The notes under the pieces are model-generated. The model was not told the origin of the DNA. It saw nothing but the letters and a program-made list of their open reading frames with translations, and searched no databases. DNA of 64,000 nt from Gordonia malaquae NBRC 108250 (lineage in GTDB: Bacteria; Actinomycetota; Actinomycetes; Mycobacteriales; Mycobacteriaceae), in contig NZ_BAOP01000004.1 of assembly GCF_000344135.1 (NCBI RefSeq), forward strand, positions 62,001 through 126,000. The letters are read 5' to 3'. Shown one piece after another: positions 1-9,582 of the stretch (position 1 is the first letter of the stretch; the number at the start of each line of letters is the position of its first letter). The position numbers and the translations under genes are program-made.

Positions 1-2
1 TT

Positions 3-311
3 GAACAGCGCGCGTCCGGCATCGTCCTGTCGGCGACCGGGTCGGGCAACACACACCCCGACATCACCGCCCAGGTGAGCCTCGCCGTGCAGCGCGACGT
101 TGTCGTCGTCGTCTCGACCCGTGTCCCGTTCGGCACGGTCGAACCGACCTACGGCGGAGGGGGCGGCGGGGTCGATCTCAACCGGGCCGGCGCGATCTTC
201 TCCCCATGGCTCCGGGCGCCGCAAGCCCGGATGGCGCTGCTCGCGCTGCTGTCGGTCGGAGCGGACCGTCAGCGGGTGTCCGAGTTCTTCGCCGCGTCGT
301 CGCCGTCCTGA
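3..311 (+). CDS. ansA: L-asparaginase, C-terminal part (gene enters from the left edge)
   Basis: Only the last 102 residues are present; the frame is open from base 3. Visible landmarks are a [11 protein letters not shown] segment, a [20 protein letters not shown] segment and a C-terminal stretch [14 protein letters not shown], all typical of the C-terminal domain of type I/II bacterial asparaginases, which hydrolyse asparagine to aspartate and ammonia. The catalytic N-terminal threonine region lies outside the window. The gene converges on dinB and the two coding regions overlap tail to tail by 43 bases. An asparaginase next to dinB and ileS is also the arrangement in M. tuberculosis (Rv1536-Rv1538c). 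Confidence 0.85.
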   Translation, partial: EQRASGIVLSATGSGNTHPDITAQVSLAVQRDVVVVVSTRVPFGTVEPTYGGGGGGVDLNRAGAIFSPWLRAPQARMALLALLSVGADRQRVSEFFAASSPS

Positions 312-1654
312 TCCCACCCGAGGCTGTCGAGCGGATCAGCCCTGGTCAGGCCGGACGCTGCCAGCCGGAAGTTCCGGGTGCGCCCCGGGCCGGTCTCACG
401 TGTCTCGAAGCGCACTGTCACGAACCCGTGTCCACCGCCCTGCACCCAGCCGTGCCCATGGTCGGGATGTCGGACATCGGTGCCGGTCGGCAGGTCGTCG
501 TCTCGATCCGGCCCTCGGGGGATCTGCACCCCGCGCGGCACGTCCACCGGGTCTGTGCCGGCAGTCGGGTCAGCGTCGAGTTCGGGGAAGAGCGAGTCCT
601 GTCGGACGTCGGTGAGCCCCGCGTACCCGACGCCGACGAGACGGATGGGACCGATCTCCGACGGATCGAGCATCACCTTCAACGCGGCGTTCGTGAGGAC
701 GTCGAGGTCGGTCGTCGCGGCGTGCAAGGTGGACGAGCGGGTCAGCACGGACATGTCGCTCCGCCGAAGCTTCACCACAACCGTTCGCGCACCTCGACCG
801 TCGTCGATCAGCCTGCGATGCGCATCGGCTGCGGCAGCCAGTACCGCAGCGCGCAGACCGACGAGGTCGATGATGTCGGTGGCGAAGGTCGATTCTGCAC
901 TGATCTGCTTCGCGCTGGCGCGTTCGGCGACTGGTCGATGATCGATCCCTTTGGCGAGTTGATGCAGGGCGGGGCCGACGGTGCCGCCGAGCACGGAGGC
1001 GACTTCGGCGTCCGACATCGCGGCTAGGTCTCCGATCGTCTCCACGCCCAGGCGCGCGAGACGGTCGCCGGACACCGGCCCGATCCCCCACAGTTTCCGG
1101 ACCGGGAGTTCCTGCAGGAACTCGAGTTGACGACTCGGTTCGATCACTCGAAGGCCGTCGGGTTTCGCCAATCCGGACGCGATCTTCGCGATCTGTTTGC
1201 CGGTCCCGAATCCGACGGAGGCCGCCAGTCCCGTTGTGTCACGTATCGCAGCCCGCATGCTGCGGGCGAAGTCCGCAGCGTCGTCGACGGTGGCCCCCTG
1301 CAGCTCCGTCGGCTCCCCGAACGCCTCGTCGAACGACAACGTCTCGATGACGGGCGCGAACTCTCGGACGATGCCGAACACTCGCGCGCTGACGACGCGG
1401 TACACGTCGATACGCGGCGGCAGAACCACGGCGGACTGTCCGACGAGACGCCGCGCTTGATGCATCGGCATGGCGGAACGCGCGCCGAACGCTCGGGCTT
1501 CGTAACTGGCGCCTGCGACGACACCGCGTCCACCGCTTCCGCCGACGAGGACTGGACGCCCAGCGAGCGTCGGCCGGGTCAGTTGTTCCACCGAGGCGAA
1601 AAACGCGTCCATGTCGATGTGGAACACCCACCGCGAGCTGCGTTCTGCGGTCAC
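269..1654 (-). CDS. dinB: DNA polymerase IV (Y-family, DinB)
   Basis: Translesion polymerase of about 461 residues. The N-terminus has [14 protein letters not shown], carrying the first catalytic Asp of Y-family palms. Further on are [13 protein letters not shown] (steric gate/finger region), SFDEAF (second catalytic acidic pair), a helix-hairpin-helix stretch [17 protein letters not shown], and a little-finger domain. The start is taken as GTG at 1654, because its GTGA overlaps the TGA stop of the small upstream gene and the Y-family homology begins a few residues later; the frame extends further upstream without homology. The C-terminus lacks an obvious clamp-binding motif that I can read with confidence. 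It overlaps the asparaginase gene on the other strand by 43 bases. Confidence 0.92.
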   Translation of the reverse strand: MTAERSSRWVFHIDMDAFFASVEQLTRPTLAGRPVLVGGSGGRGVVAGASYEARAFGARSAMPMHQARRLVGQSAVVLPPRIDVYRVVSARVFGIVREFAPVIETLSFDEAFGEPTELQGATVDDAADFARSMRAAIRDTTGLAASVGFGTGKQIAKIASGLAKPDGLRVIEPSRQLEFLQELPVRKLWGIGPVSGDRLARLGVETIGDLAAMSDAEVASVLGGTVGPALHQLAKGIDHRPVAERASAKQISAESTFATDIIDLVGLRAAVLAAAADAHRRLIDDGRGARTVVVKLRRSDMSVLTRSSTLHAATTDLDVLTNAALKVMLDPSEIGPIRLVGVGYAGLTDVRQDSLFPELDADPTAGTDPVDVPRGVQIPRGPDRDDDLPTGTDVRHPDHGHGWVQGGGHGFVTVRFETRETGPGRTRNFRLAASGLTRADPLDSLGWDQDGDDAAKNSDTR

Positions 1655-1830
1655 CGTTCGCGGCAGAGTGCCAGGACGCGCGGATCGGTCGACGTGAAGC
1701 GGTCGACCTCTTCCCCACCGTCGCACCGCAGCAGTGAGATCGTCACCGAGTCGGCCCGTAGCGCCGCGACCGACCACTGCGCGCCCGCGTCTTCCCAACG
1801 CTGCAATCGTTCCAGGTCGTCGGTGAGCAT
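1651..1830 (-). CDS. Small conserved hypothetical protein translationally coupled to dinB
   Basis: A 59-residue protein beginning [17 protein letters not shown] and containing [15 protein letters not shown] followed by a short C-terminal tail. It resembles small uncharacterised proteins that I recall from other mycolic-acid actinobacteria, with the CDGGEE(V/M)DR signature. Its TGA stop overlaps the GTG start of dinB (GTGA), so the two are almost certainly one transcript with coupled translation. The in-frame region upstream of 1830 lacks family-like sequence, so ATG 1830 is preferred. Function unknown. Whether it has anything to do with the polymerase is inference from position only. Confidence 0.75.
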   Translation of the reverse strand: MLTDDLERLQRWEDAGAQWSVAALRADSVTISLLRCDGGEEVDRFTSTDPRVLALCRER

Positions 1831-1936
1831 GTCTGAAGAGTTTAGTCCTCCTCCGACTGAGCCGAATCCTCCCCGCTCCTCAAGCGAGCGGCACCATTGG
1901 ACGCAGGCTCGCTCGGGAGCAGGAATCGGTCGTGTA

Positions 1937-2701
1937 CTACTGCGGTGGGACGGACCAGTCCGGATACTTCGGCGCGAGGGTGTCCCCACTCGACACACCA
2001 CGAAGGCGGCGGCCCAGCCATGGTCCGGCGAAACCGGTGACCCAGGTCAGGGCCTGGCGCGCCTGCTCGGCGGTACTCAGCTCTGGCAGCGGTGCCAGTT
2101 CGAGCGTCTGGAGGTCGTGGTCCACACCGAGCGCGTCGAGGACCGCCATCGCCATTCGCTGGTGCCCGGCGGCCGACATGTGCAATCGGTCGAAGCTCCA
2201 GAGGCGGACGTCGTCGTAGTCGCGGAGTCGCCAGTAGTCGACGAGCACTGCGTCATGACGGTCGGCGATCTCCCGCATCGCTTCCGCCAGAATCGCGAAC
2301 CGCCCGCGCAAGGCCCGGAATCCCGCGGCCGCACCCGGATCGTGAGGCGTGAACAGCACAACTGTCGCACCCGTCGCCGTGAGGCGACCTATCGCGTCGT
2401 CATACACAGCAGCGAGGGCGGTGATGTCTACCGATGGGCGCAGCAGGTCATTGCCTCCAGCGTGGATCGTGACGAGGTCCGGACCGAGCGCGATCGCCGC
2501 GTCGACCTGTTCCTCGACGATCGGCACGAGCTTGCGACCACGGATCGCCAGATTCACGTACCGCGTGTCCGACTGCGCAGTGTGAAGCGCGGTCGCGACT
2601 CGGTCCGCCCATCCCCGGACACCGTTCGGAAGGGCCGGATCAACATCTCCGACACCTTCGGTGAAGGAGTCTCCGAGCGCCGCATATCGCAGATAAGTCA
2701 C
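1937..2701 (-). CDS. SGNH/GDSL-family esterase or lipase
   Basis: About 254 residues, one SGNH hydrolase domain. The blocks are in order: ALGDSFTEGVGD (nucleophile Ser), a Gly in the middle region, HAGGNDLLRP (GxND oxyanion block) and DRLHMSAAGHQRMA (DxxH catalytic pair). No signal peptide is apparent, so it is probably cytoplasmic. The substrate cannot be inferred from sequence; the family cleaves esters of many kinds. The GTG at 2701 is chosen because it directly precedes the first conserved strand (TYLRYAALGDSF); an earlier ATG at 2770 would add residues without homology and would run into the downstream palindrome of ileS. Confidence 0.85.
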   Translation of the reverse strand: MTYLRYAALGDSFTEGVGDVDPALPNGVRGWADRVATALHTAQSDTRYVNLAIRGRKLVPIVEEQVDAAIALGPDLVTIHAGGNDLLRPSVDITALAAVYDDAIGRLTATGATVVLFTPHDPGAAAGFRALRGRFAILAEAMREIADRHDAVLVDYWRLRDYDDVRLWSFDRLHMSAAGHQRMAMAVLDALGVDHDLQTLELAPLPELSTAEQARQALTWVTGFAGPWLGRRLRGVSSGDTLAPKYPDWSVPPQ

Positions 2702-2766
2702 CGTGCCAGCGTACCGACGTGGATTCGAGCACCAGGATCGGGCGATCGCTGCTGAAACTCGTCGAT

Positions 2767-2807
2767 TCATCGGCCTCCGACGGCATAGTGCCGTCGGAGG
2801 CCGATGA
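2767..2807 (-). terminator. Perfect 19-bp palindromic hairpin after ileS
   Basis: TCATCGGCCTCCGACGGCA at 2767-2785 and its exact complement at 2789-2807 flank a three-base TAG loop. It begins 22 bases beyond the ileS stop. There is no long T-tract, which is usual for actinobacterial terminators. It also lies just upstream of the SGNH hydrolase start, so it separates the two transcription units. Confidence 0.75.
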
Positions 2808-2829
2808 TCAGACGGATCTCAGAATGCGG

Positions 2830-5800
2830 TCAGGCCTTCGCGACGTCGACGGAGACGCCGTCGTTGAGCTCGATCGCCGCAGCGGCGCCGATCTCGACGT
2901 CGAACGACGTCGCGAGGACTTCGCCTGCGATCATCGCAGCGTGAGTTCTGGCGGTGTCCACCCGATCCTCCGGCACCACGAGCCGGACGACGATGCGGTC
3001 CGAGATCTCCAGACCGAGGTTCCGTCGGGCATCCTGCAGTTCACGAACGCGGTCCTTGGCCCAGCCCTCCGCTTCGAGCTCCGGGGTGACGGCGGTGTCG
3101 AGCACCACGAGTCCGGCGCCGCTCGGCAACTCTGCCGTCGAGTCCGGCGATGCCGCGACGAGCTTGCGGGAGAACTCCTCTCCCCGCAGTTCGATGCCGT
3201 CGGCGACGACGATCTGCTCACCGGTCTCCGCGCTGGTCGCGAACTCCCAGTTCCCCGACTTGACCGCCTTGATGGCCCGTTGGACCTCCTTGCCGATGCG
3301 GGGTCCGGCCGCGCGAGCGTTGACCGCCACCTCGACCTTGCCGAACGAGTCGACGTCGGTCGACAGGTCGACCTTCTTCACGTTCATCTCGTCCGCGATC
3401 AGGTCCGCGTACGGCGCCATCAATTCAGCGGTCGGGGACGCGACAGTCAGACCGGGCAGCGGCAGACGCACGCGCAGCTTGTTCGCCTTGCGGACGCTCG
3501 AGGCGACCGAGCAGACCGACTGGATCTCGTCCATCGCCGCGACGAGATCGGCGTCGGCGGGCAGTTCGCCTTCGGCGGGCCAATCCGTCAGGTGCACCGA
3601 GCGCTCCCCGGTGAGACCGCGCCACATGGCCTCGGTCGCCAACGGCAGGAGCGGCGCAGCCAGGCGGCCCGCCACCTCAAGCACCGTGTACAGCGTGTCG
3701 AACGCGTCGGCATCGGAGTCCTGGCCCGCCCAGAAACGTGCCCGCGAACGTCGGACGTACCAGTTGGTGAGCGACCCGCAGAACTCGCGGAAGCTCTCGC
3801 AGGCGCCCGCGATGTCGTAGACGTCCAGGGCTTCGGTCATCTCGTCCCGCGTCGCCGCAAGCTTGGCGAGGATGTAGCGGTCGAGGACGTTCTCCGAGTC
3901 CGTGCGCCACGTGGCCTGACGATCCGCGTACAACTGCAGGAAGCTGTAGGCGTTCCACATCGGGAGCAGCGCCTGGCGGACGCCCTCGCGGATGCCGCGC
4001 TCGGTGACGACCAGATTGCCGCCGCGCAGGATCGGCGACGCCATCAGGAACCAGCGCATCGCGTCGGAACCGTCGCGGTCGAACACTTCGTTGACGTCCG
4101 GGTAGTTGCGCTTGGACTTGCTCATCTTCTGACCGTCGTCGCCCAGCACGATGCCGTGAGCGGCGACGGTCTTGAACGCCGGACGGTCGAACAGTGCGGT
4201 CGCGAGAACGTGCAGGTTGTAGAACCATCCGCGCGTCTGACCGTTGTACTCGACGATGAAGTCACCCGGGTTGTGCGGAAGGATCCCCTTCTCGACCGAA
4301 CCGTCGAACCAGTCGGTGTTCTCGAAGGGATAGTGCGCCTGCGCGAACGGCATCGAGCCCGACTCGAACCAGCAGTCGAGGACCTCGGGGACACGGCGCA
4401 TCGTCGACCGTCCCGACGGGTCGTCGGGGTTCGGTCGAGTCAGTTCGTCGATGTACGGCCGATGCATGTTCGTCGGTCGAACGCCGAAGTCGGCCTCGAG
4501 CTCGTCCAGGCTGCCGTACACGTCGACACGGGGGAACTCCGGGTCGTCGGACACCCACACCGGGATCGGTGCGCCCCAGAATCGGTTGCGACTGATGTTC
4601 CAGTCCTTGGCGCCCTCGAGCCATTTGCCGAACTGGCCGTCGCGGATGTGCGACGGCGACCAGGTGATCTCCTGGTTCAGCTCCAACATCCGCGCCTTGA
4701 TCGGCTGGACGGCCACGAACCACGACGGGACGGCCATGTAGATCAGCGGCTTGCCCGACCGCCACGAGTGCGGGTACGAGTGCTCGATCGTCTCGTGCCG
4801 GAGGATCCGGCCGGTTTCTTTGAGGTCCTTGATGATGACGGGGTTCGCGTCGAACACCATCAGACCCTCGTACGGCGGGACCTGCGAGGTGAACTTGCCA
4901 CCCGGATCGAGAGGCTGCACCACCTCGATGCCGTTGGCGGTCGCGCAGTCCATGTCCTCCTCACCGAATGCGGGAGCGAGGTGGACGATGCCGGTGCCGC
5001 TGTCGGTGGTCACATAGTCCGCGAGCAGAACGCGGTGGGAGTTCGGGTGTCCTGCGAAGAAGTCGAACGGCGGCGTGTAGGTCAGATCCGCGAGTTCGCG
5101 TCCGACGTGCGTGCCGATCGTCTCCACCTCGCCGAGTTCCTTGGCGTACGCCCCGACCAGGGCCGTGGCCAGCAGATAGTCGACGCCCTCCGCTGTGCGG
5201 ACATGGGAGTACTCGACGTCCGGATGAACGGCGATCGCGAGGTTCGACGGCAGGGTCCAGGGTGTCGTCGTCCAGATCAGGGCGTTGACACCGTCGAGCG
5301 GCGAACCCGGAGCGGTGAGCGGCATGGTGACGGTCACGGCCGGATCCTGGCGCATCCGGTAGGCGTCGTCGAGCTTCGCCTCCTGATTCGACAGCGGGGT
5401 CTGCTCGTACCACGAGTACGGCAGCACACGATAGCCCTGGTACACCAGCCCCTTGTCGTGCAGCCGCTTGAACGCCCACATGACCGACTCCATGAAGTCG
5501 AGATCGAGCGTCTTGTAGTCGTTGTCGAAGTCCACCCAGCGGGCCTGGCGGGTCACGTAGTCACGCCATTCGCCGGTGTACCGCAGAACCGAGTCGCGGC
5601 AGTAGTCGTTGAACTTCTCGACGCCCATGGTCTCGATCTCCGACTTGTCGGTGATCCCCAACTGACGCTCGGCTTCGAGTTCGGCCGGCAGGCCGTGCGT
5701 GTCCCAGCCGAAGCGCCGGTCGACCTTCTTGCCTCGCATGGTCTGGTAACGCGGGACCACGTCCTTGACGTAGCCGGTCAGCAGGTGACCGTAGTGCGGC

Positions 5801-6024
5801 AGACCGTTGGCGAAGGGCGGACCGTCGTAGAAGACGAACTCGGGAGCGTCGTCGCGGTTGGCGATCGACGCCTTGAAGGTGTCGTCCGACGCCCAGAAGT
5901 CCAGCACCCGCTGCTCGACGTCCGGAAACGACGGAGCACCGCGACCGGTGCCGCCCGTCAGGTCGACGATCGGGTACACCGGTGCGGTGCTCGTGGTGTC
6001 AGTGTCGGGGGCGTTGTCGCTCAC
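2830..6024 (-). CDS. ileS: Isoleucyl-tRNA synthetase
   Basis: Class I aminoacyl-tRNA synthetase of 1064 residues that charges tRNA-Ile. The HIGH motif appears as HYGH near residue 77 (after [10 protein letters not shown]) and the KMSKS loop as [10 protein letters not shown] near residue 632. The CP1 editing domain lies between them, with TTPWTLPSN and [15 protein letters not shown]. Length and sequence style match the longer eukaryal-like (type 2) IleRS of mycobacteria, a class known for low mupirocin sensitivity; resistance here is inference. The GTG start at 6024 has GAGGAG six bases upstream. The gene is preceded by a T-box leader and followed by a strong palindrome, so it is probably its own transcription unit. 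Confidence 0.97.
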   Translation of the reverse strand: MSDNAPDTDTTSTAPVYPIVDLTGGTGRGAPSFPDVEQRVLDFWASDDTFKASIANRDDAPEFVFYDGPPFANGLPHYGHLLTGYVKDVVPRYQTMRGKKVDRRFGWDTHGLPAELEAERQLGITDKSEIETMGVEKFNDYCRDSVLRYTGEWRDYVTRQARWVDFDNDYKTLDLDFMESVMWAFKRLHDKGLVYQGYRVLPYSWYEQTPLSNQEAKLDDAYRMRQDPAVTVTMPLTAPGSPLDGVNALIWTTTPWTLPSNLAIAVHPDVEYSHVRTAEGVDYLLATALVGAYAKELGEVETIGTHVGRELADLTYTPPFDFFAGHPNSHRVLLADYVTTDSGTGIVHLAPAFGEEDMDCATANGIEVVQPLDPGGKFTSQVPPYEGLMVFDANPVIIKDLKETGRILRHETIEHSYPHSWRSGKPLIYMAVPSWFVAVQPIKARMLELNQEITWSPSHIRDGQFGKWLEGAKDWNISRNRFWGAPIPVWVSDDPEFPRVDVYGSLDELEADFGVRPTNMHRPYIDELTRPNPDDPSGRSTMRRVPEVLDCWFESGSMPFAQAHYPFENTDWFDGSVEKGILPHNPGDFIVEYNGQTRGWFYNLHVLATALFDRPAFKTVAAHGIVLGDDGQKMSKSKRNYPDVNEVFDRDGSDAMRWFLMASPILRGGNLVVTERGIREGVRQALLPMWNAYSFLQLYADRQATWRTDSENVLDRYILAKLAATRDEMTEALDVYDIAGACESFREFCGSLTNWYVRRSRARFWAGQDSDADAFDTLYTVLEVAGRLAAPLLPLATEAMWRGLTGERSVHLTDWPAEGELPADADLVAAMDEIQSVCSVASSVRKANKLRVRLPLPGLTVASPTAELMAPYADLIADEMNVKKVDLSTDVDSFGKVEVAVNARAAGPRIGKEVQRAIKAVKSGNWEFATSAETGEQIVVADGIELRGEEFSRKLVAASPDSTAELPSGAGLVVLDTAVTPELEAEGWAKDRVRELQDARRNLGLEISDRIVVRLVVPEDRVDTARTHAAMIAGEVLATSFDVEIGAAAAIELNDGVSVDVAKA

Positions 6025-6059
6025 CAGTGTCTCCTCGTGCCAGTGCTGACATGTCAGCG

Positions 6060-6245
6060 TGTCTCGGCACGGGGACGCTCACCTATGCGATGCGCGCGGT
6101 ACCACCCCGCTTGCGCCGCACCGTAATGCGACGCCTCTCGAATCTACGGCTGTGACGGGCCTACCCGTCCGGTTCTACTGGGGCGCACGCGCCTGTTCTT
6201 CCGGATGCTCCCCGGTGATGGCCGGATCATCGCTTGATCGTGACG
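6060..6245 (-). promoter_or_regulatory. T-box leader (isoleucine-responsive) of ileS
   Basis: The minus strand carries the hallmark T-box sequence GGGGTGGTACCGCG at 6095-6108, whose UGGU pairs with the free CCA end of uncharged tRNA. Upstream is a compact element with two possible AUC (Ile) specifier triplets, at 6225-6227 and 6217-6219, within a short CCGG-bounded hairpin region. Such ultrashort stem I T-boxes before ileS are known in Actinobacteria and act on translation initiation. Consistent with that, the segment between T-box and start contains no T-tract terminator but does contain nested inverted repeats close to the GAGGAG ribosome site (GTGCC at 6066-6070 with GGCAC at 6037-6041; palindrome at 6045-6058). 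Confidence 0.88.
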
Positions 6246-6249
6246 GAGT

Positions 6250-7053
6250 CTACCCGTTGCGCGGTTCGCCGGTCGAGTCGGCGTCGCCCGGCTCGTCGCC
6301 GTACACGAGCTTCATCGCGGGCAGCGACGGATCAGGTGTGTTGACGACGACAGAGTCCGATTCGCCCTCCACGCGGCGACGACGCCCGACGTACCCGGAG
6401 TCGGTGTTGATCTGCGGCTGACCGCCGGTGATCGGGTCCGACGTCTCGAGCGGTTGAGGGTTCGGCTGATACGACTGGACAGCCGGAATACGGCCCGTCT
6501 GGGATGCGGCCGGGAACTGCCCCGTGACCGATCGAATGTAATCGTTCGCATCGCCGGTCTCGGCTTCGACAGGCTGCTGGCCGGTGTCGAAACGCGGCTG
6601 CTCGCCGGTGTCGAACCGAGGCTGCTGGCCGGTGTCGAAACGTGGTTGCTGGCCGGTGTCGAAAGTCGGCAGGCGACCCGAGTCGATCGGCTTCTCCAAC
6701 GGAACCGGACTTCCGTGCGCCTCCGGGGAGACGATCGAACCCAGTCCGGAGGCCTCCGGCTCGGGGTCGGCGTCCCACGACGGCGTGCGGTCTGCGACGG
6801 GCTCCTCAACGTCGTCGTCCGCGAGCGGCTCCGCGCGTGAGGACGACTCGCGTCCGCGGATGGTGAACAACGGTTCGTCGTCGACGCCCGTCCCTCCGCG
6901 CTTGCCCGCCCGGATGGTGTCGATGAGGAGCACGGCCAGGCCGACCACGCACACGACGATGCATGCGATGGCGAGCGCGAAGTTCGAGCTCACGAGAGCG
7001 AACACGAGAAGGCCGAAACCGACGAGAGTCAGCGCTACGGCGATTGTCAGCAC
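6250..7053 (-). CDS. Membrane protein with tandem-repeat tail (Rv2144c-like position)
   Basis: 267 residues. Two adjacent hydrophobic segments lie at about residues 4-21 and 25-45. They are followed by a long, acidic and proline-rich cytoplasmic-type tail with four tandem eight-residue repeats (residues 131-162, consensus FDTGQQPR) and further TGQ/TGR motifs. It occupies the position of Rv2144c, a putative transmembrane protein next to wag31 in M. tuberculosis. No enzymatic domain is recognisable. The repeats and low complexity suggest a disordered scaffold or docking region near the polar growth machinery, which is inference. It is encoded 45 bases downstream of wag31 and probably shares its transcript. 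Confidence 0.8.
   Translation of the reverse strand: MLTIAVALTLVGFGLLVFALVSSNFALAIACIVVCVVGLAVLLIDTIRAGKRGGTGVDDEPLFTIRGRESSSRAEPLADDDVEEPVADRTPSWDADPEPEASGLGSIVSPEAHGSPVPLEKPIDSGRLPTFDTGQQPRFDTGQQPRFDTGEQPRFDTGQQPVEAETGDANDYIRSVTGQFPAASQTGRIPAVQSYQPNPQPLETSDPITGGQPQINTDSGYVGRRRRVEGESDSVVVNTPDPSLPAMKLVYGDEPGDADSTGEPRNG
6568..6663 (-). repeat. Four tandem 24-bp coding repeats (FDTGQQPR)
   Basis: Four in-frame copies of a 24-base unit encode FDTGQQPR, FDTGQQPR, FDTGEQPR and FDTGQQPV. The units differ by a few bases each (for example CTGGCC versus CTCGCC within the Q/E codon). They look recently expanded and could vary in copy number between strains. Confidence 0.9.
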
Positions 7054-7098
7054 GAGCGAGGTCCTCTCGTCGGTTCAGCGTTCGAAGGTGCGGTCACG

Positions 7099-7881
7099 CT
7101 AGTTCTGCGGGTAGCCGCCGTCAAAACCCTGCGGCGCCTGGGTCGAGTCGGCCGGTGCGGCACTGCCTCGCTGCTGCAGCTCTTCCAGCTGCGACTCGAG
7201 GTAGGTCTTCAGGCGGGTCCGGTACTCGCGCTCGAAGGTCTTGAGCTGCTCGATGCGACCCTCCAGCACGCCACGCTGCTGGTTGATGGTCGACATGATC
7301 TCGGTGTGCTTTTGCTCGGCGTCGCGCTGGAGGAAGTCTGCACGCTCTTGCGCCTGGCGGACCTGAGCCTCGGCACGGGTCTGCGCATCGGCGAGAAGCG
7401 CCTCACTGCGCTGACGGGCGTCGGCGAGCGTCGCGTCGGCGTTGCCCTGCGCTTCGTTCACCATGAACTCGCTGCGCTGGCGCGCGTCGGTCAACAGACT
7501 GTCCGCCTCGGCACGAGCAGAACCGGTCACTCGGTCAGCAGTGTCCTGAGCGAGGGCGAGAACGCGTGCGGCGCGACCGTGCGCCTCCTCGTCGTTGACG
7601 ACGGGAGCGGCAGCGACAGGAGCGGGCTCGGGGACCGGCGCGGGCGCCGGAGCCGAGAACGCCTGGGTACGGTCGGCGCCACCCTTGGCACGGGCCTCCG
7701 CCAGTTCGGTCTCGAGTTCGGAGACGCGCTGCTTGAGGTCGTTGTTCTCGTCGATCAACCGTGCAAGCTCCGCCTCGGCGAAGTCGAGGAACTGGTCGAC
7801 CTCGTCCTCGTTGTAGCCACGCTTACCGATCGGCGGTTTGCTGAACGCCACGTTGTGCACATCAGCCGGTGTCAGCCGCAT
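7099..7881 (-). CDS. wag31: Polar growth scaffold Wag31 (DivIVA)
   Basis: 260-residue DivIVA-family protein that marks poles and organises apical peptidoglycan synthesis in mycolic-acid bacteria. The N-terminal lipid-binding domain [17 protein letters not shown] through [15 protein letters not shown] is diagnostic. Then come a short coiled coil, an Ala/Pro-rich linker (about residues 80-110) and a long C-terminal coiled coil rich in Ala-Arg-Glu-Gln heptads, ending in a Gln/Pro tail. The ATG at 7881 is supported by AAAAGGGG seven bases upstream and by the family N-terminus. The gap behind it and a hairpin at 8203-8225 suggest it has its own promoter. Confidence 0.97.
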   Translation of the reverse strand: MRLTPADVHNVAFSKPPIGKRGYNEDEVDQFLDFAEAELARLIDENNDLKQRVSELETELAEARAKGGADRTQAFSAPAPAPVPEPAPVAAAPVVNDEEAHGRAARVLALAQDTADRVTGSARAEADSLLTDARQRSEFMVNEAQGNADATLADARQRSEALLADAQTRAEAQVRQAQERADFLQRDAEQKHTEIMSTINQQRGVLEGRIEQLKTFEREYRTRLKTYLESQLEELQQRGSAAPADSTQAPQGFDGGYPQN

Positions 7882-8202
7882 TTCGGTTCCCCTTTTACAT
7901 CTCACTCGAATCCGGTCGGCTTCGAGTCCGTATGTCCTGCGTCGAGTACATGCAGTCCGCGTGAGCGAACACGTTCGATGCGACGGAGTTTCCATCGCAA
8001 TTCCATTAATACCAGTACCACTACGTCACTAGCGTGTCATCTCGTCACTCCAGGACCAAGTTTCATCCACAGGCTCTACCCGTTCGAAATACAATCTCGA
8101 TCGTTTTGTCATCCGCCACGCGCCACTGCACCGATCAGTGCGACGCAGGGGGCCTGACCGCTCCAAAGCCCACGTCAGAGACCTTCGAGGATGCTCGACC
8201 CG
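7882..8202. other. Intergenic region upstream of wag31, no gene seen
   Basis: About 320 bases without a credible coding region. It is somewhat richer in A+T than its surroundings around 7995-8110, as expected for a promoter region of wag31. I do not see a -10/-35 pair good enough to call. Short open frames here on the plus strand have no family-like sequence. Confidence 0.5.
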
Positions 8203-8225
8203 GCCGCCCCGGCACTCGGGGCGGC
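8203..8225 (-). terminator. Hairpin downstream of yggT
   Basis: GCCGCCCC at 8203-8210 and GGGGCGGC at 8218-8225 form a perfect 8-bp G+C stem around a seven-base loop. It lies about 120 bases past the yggT stop and before the wag31 promoter region. No T-tract follows. A terminator is the simplest reading. Confidence 0.5.
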
Positions 8226-8342
8226 ATCACGTTCGTGTGATCTGCATTCCACTGCCCCCGGTTACCGCCACGCCCGGTGAATCAGTATTTCCTATTCAAC
8301 AGAGAACGGGAACAATTGTTCGACAGCTCCGACTCGGTCGAT

Positions 8343-8645
8343 CTAGAGTCCCGATGCGACCGCGAAATGCTGAGTCACCTGCATGCCGATCGCGACCAGA
8401 ATCAGGATGATCATGAGGGACAGGTCCAGACGCACAGCGCCGAGATTGAGCGGCGGAATCAGCCGGCGCAGAAGCTTGACGGGCGGATCGGTCAGCATGA
8501 ACACGACCTCGATGATCACCACCGACGGCCCCTTGGGTCGCCAACGACGCGCGAACGACTGCACCATCTCCACCACGAGCCTGCCGAGCAGGAGCAACGT
8601 GTAGACGAACAGCGCGAAATAGAGGATCCACAGAAACGATGTCAC
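8343..8645 (-). CDS. YggT-family small membrane protein
   Basis: 100 residues. Hydrophobic segments lie at about residues 4-27 and 75-95, and the loop TDPPVKLLRRLIPP is the characteristic YggT motif. The family lies next to sepF and wag31 across Gram-positive division clusters (Rv2146c in M. tuberculosis). Its molecular role is unresolved; links to division, osmotic response or membrane-protein assembly have been proposed. The start is GTG at 8645, 93 bases after the sepF stop. Confidence 0.9.
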   Translation of the reverse strand: MTSFLWILYFALFVYTLLLLGRLVVEMVQSFARRWRPKGPSVVIIEVVFMLTDPPVKLLRRLIPPLNLGAVRLDLSLMIILILVAIGMQVTQHFAVASGL

Positions 8646-8738
8646 CTGTCAATCGTGCCTGATGTCAGACGACAACGCCGCGTCGACCCGCCGGAGGAGG
8701 CGGTTCGACGCGGCGTGGGCGTCAGGGCGAGAGGTCGC

Positions 8739-9500
8739 TCAGGACTGGTTGGAGAATCCCGTCTCGGCGATCCGTCGACGCTGTTCGGGACTCACGTCGA
8801 TGCCCGCAGGCGAGAGCAGGAACACCTTGGTGGCGACCTTCTCGAGCGAGCCGCGCACCGCGAAGGCGAGCCCAGCAGCGAAGTCCACCAGTCGCTTGGC
8901 ATCGTCGTTGCTCATGTCGGCGAGGTCGATGATGACCGGATTGCCGTCACGGTAGCGCTCACCGATGGTTCGGGCCTCCGAGTAGTCGGCGGGACGCAGC
9001 GTCGTGATCTTGGCCGCGGTGTCGGCGACGGCATCGACGTCCATGCGGGGCTCCGGCGCAATGGCATTCGCTCCGCGCACCTGCAGACCCGACGGCCGCT
9101 CGAGGGGTTCGAGGCGCGACCGGACCGGCGCCTCATCGGCGAGGCGGCGCGGGGCCTCCGCGCGGCGTGCCGCGACATACGGACGCTCCGAGCGCGGGGC
9201 GTAGCCGCGCGAGCCCTCGAAGCGACCGCCGTCGTGCATGACGGGTTCACGCAGTCCTGCATCGGCGTACTCGGGTTCACGGTAGCCCGCGTCGCGGTAC
9301 TCGCCTCGGAACTCCGACGCGCGGTAGTCGTCGTCCTCGTAGAAGGGCTCCTCGCGCAGCGAGTTCGAACGGTACTTCTCCATGTACGTCCGCTCACGAG
9401 CGCTGGGCTCGCCGTCGGACGGACCGTCGAAGTAGTCGTCGTCGTACTCGTTCGGAGGCACCATGCCGAAATATGCCTTGAACTTCTGCATCGTCGTCAT
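8739..9500 (-). CDS. sepF: Cell division protein SepF
   Basis: 253 residues. A membrane-binding N-terminal helix (MTTMQKFKAYFGM) is followed by a long acidic and arginine-rich linker of about 130 residues, which includes YREPEYADAGLREP-type near-repeats. The C-terminal SepF/DUF552 core (about residues 155-250) has NPVIIDLADMSNDDAKRLVDFAAGL and the β-strand VFLLSPAGIDVS. SepF anchors FtsZ to the membrane; actinobacteria lack FtsA, which makes it the main anchor. The linker is long for the family. ATG 9500 has GAGAAAGG just upstream; the upstream in-frame extension lacks homology. Confidence 0.96.
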   Translation of the reverse strand: MTTMQKFKAYFGMVPPNEYDDDYFDGPSDGEPSARERTYMEKYRSNSLREEPFYEDDDYRASEFRGEYRDAGYREPEYADAGLREPVMHDGGRFEGSRGYAPRSERPYVAARRAEAPRRLADEAPVRSRLEPLERPSGLQVRGANAIAPEPRMDVDAVADTAAKITTLRPADYSEARTIGERYRDGNPVIIDLADMSNDDAKRLVDFAAGLAFAVRGSLEKVATKVFLLSPAGIDVSPEQRRRIAETGFSNQS

Positions 9501-9582
9501 CGGAAGCCTTTCTCGAGATGCGCGTGATCCGTGTGGAAGTTGTTGCCAGTTGGTCCAGGTGGTTCTGTTGGGACCAATGTGA

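Noticed and set aside
2719..6126. Open frame of over 1100 codons on the plus strand
   Set aside because: It lies exactly antisense to ileS, is Arg/Val/Asp-rich without any recognisable family, and results from high-G+C codon bias.
8034..8240. Possible small plus-strand gene upstream of wag31
   Set aside because: No ribosome site, no conserved pattern, and it runs through a terminator-like hairpin.
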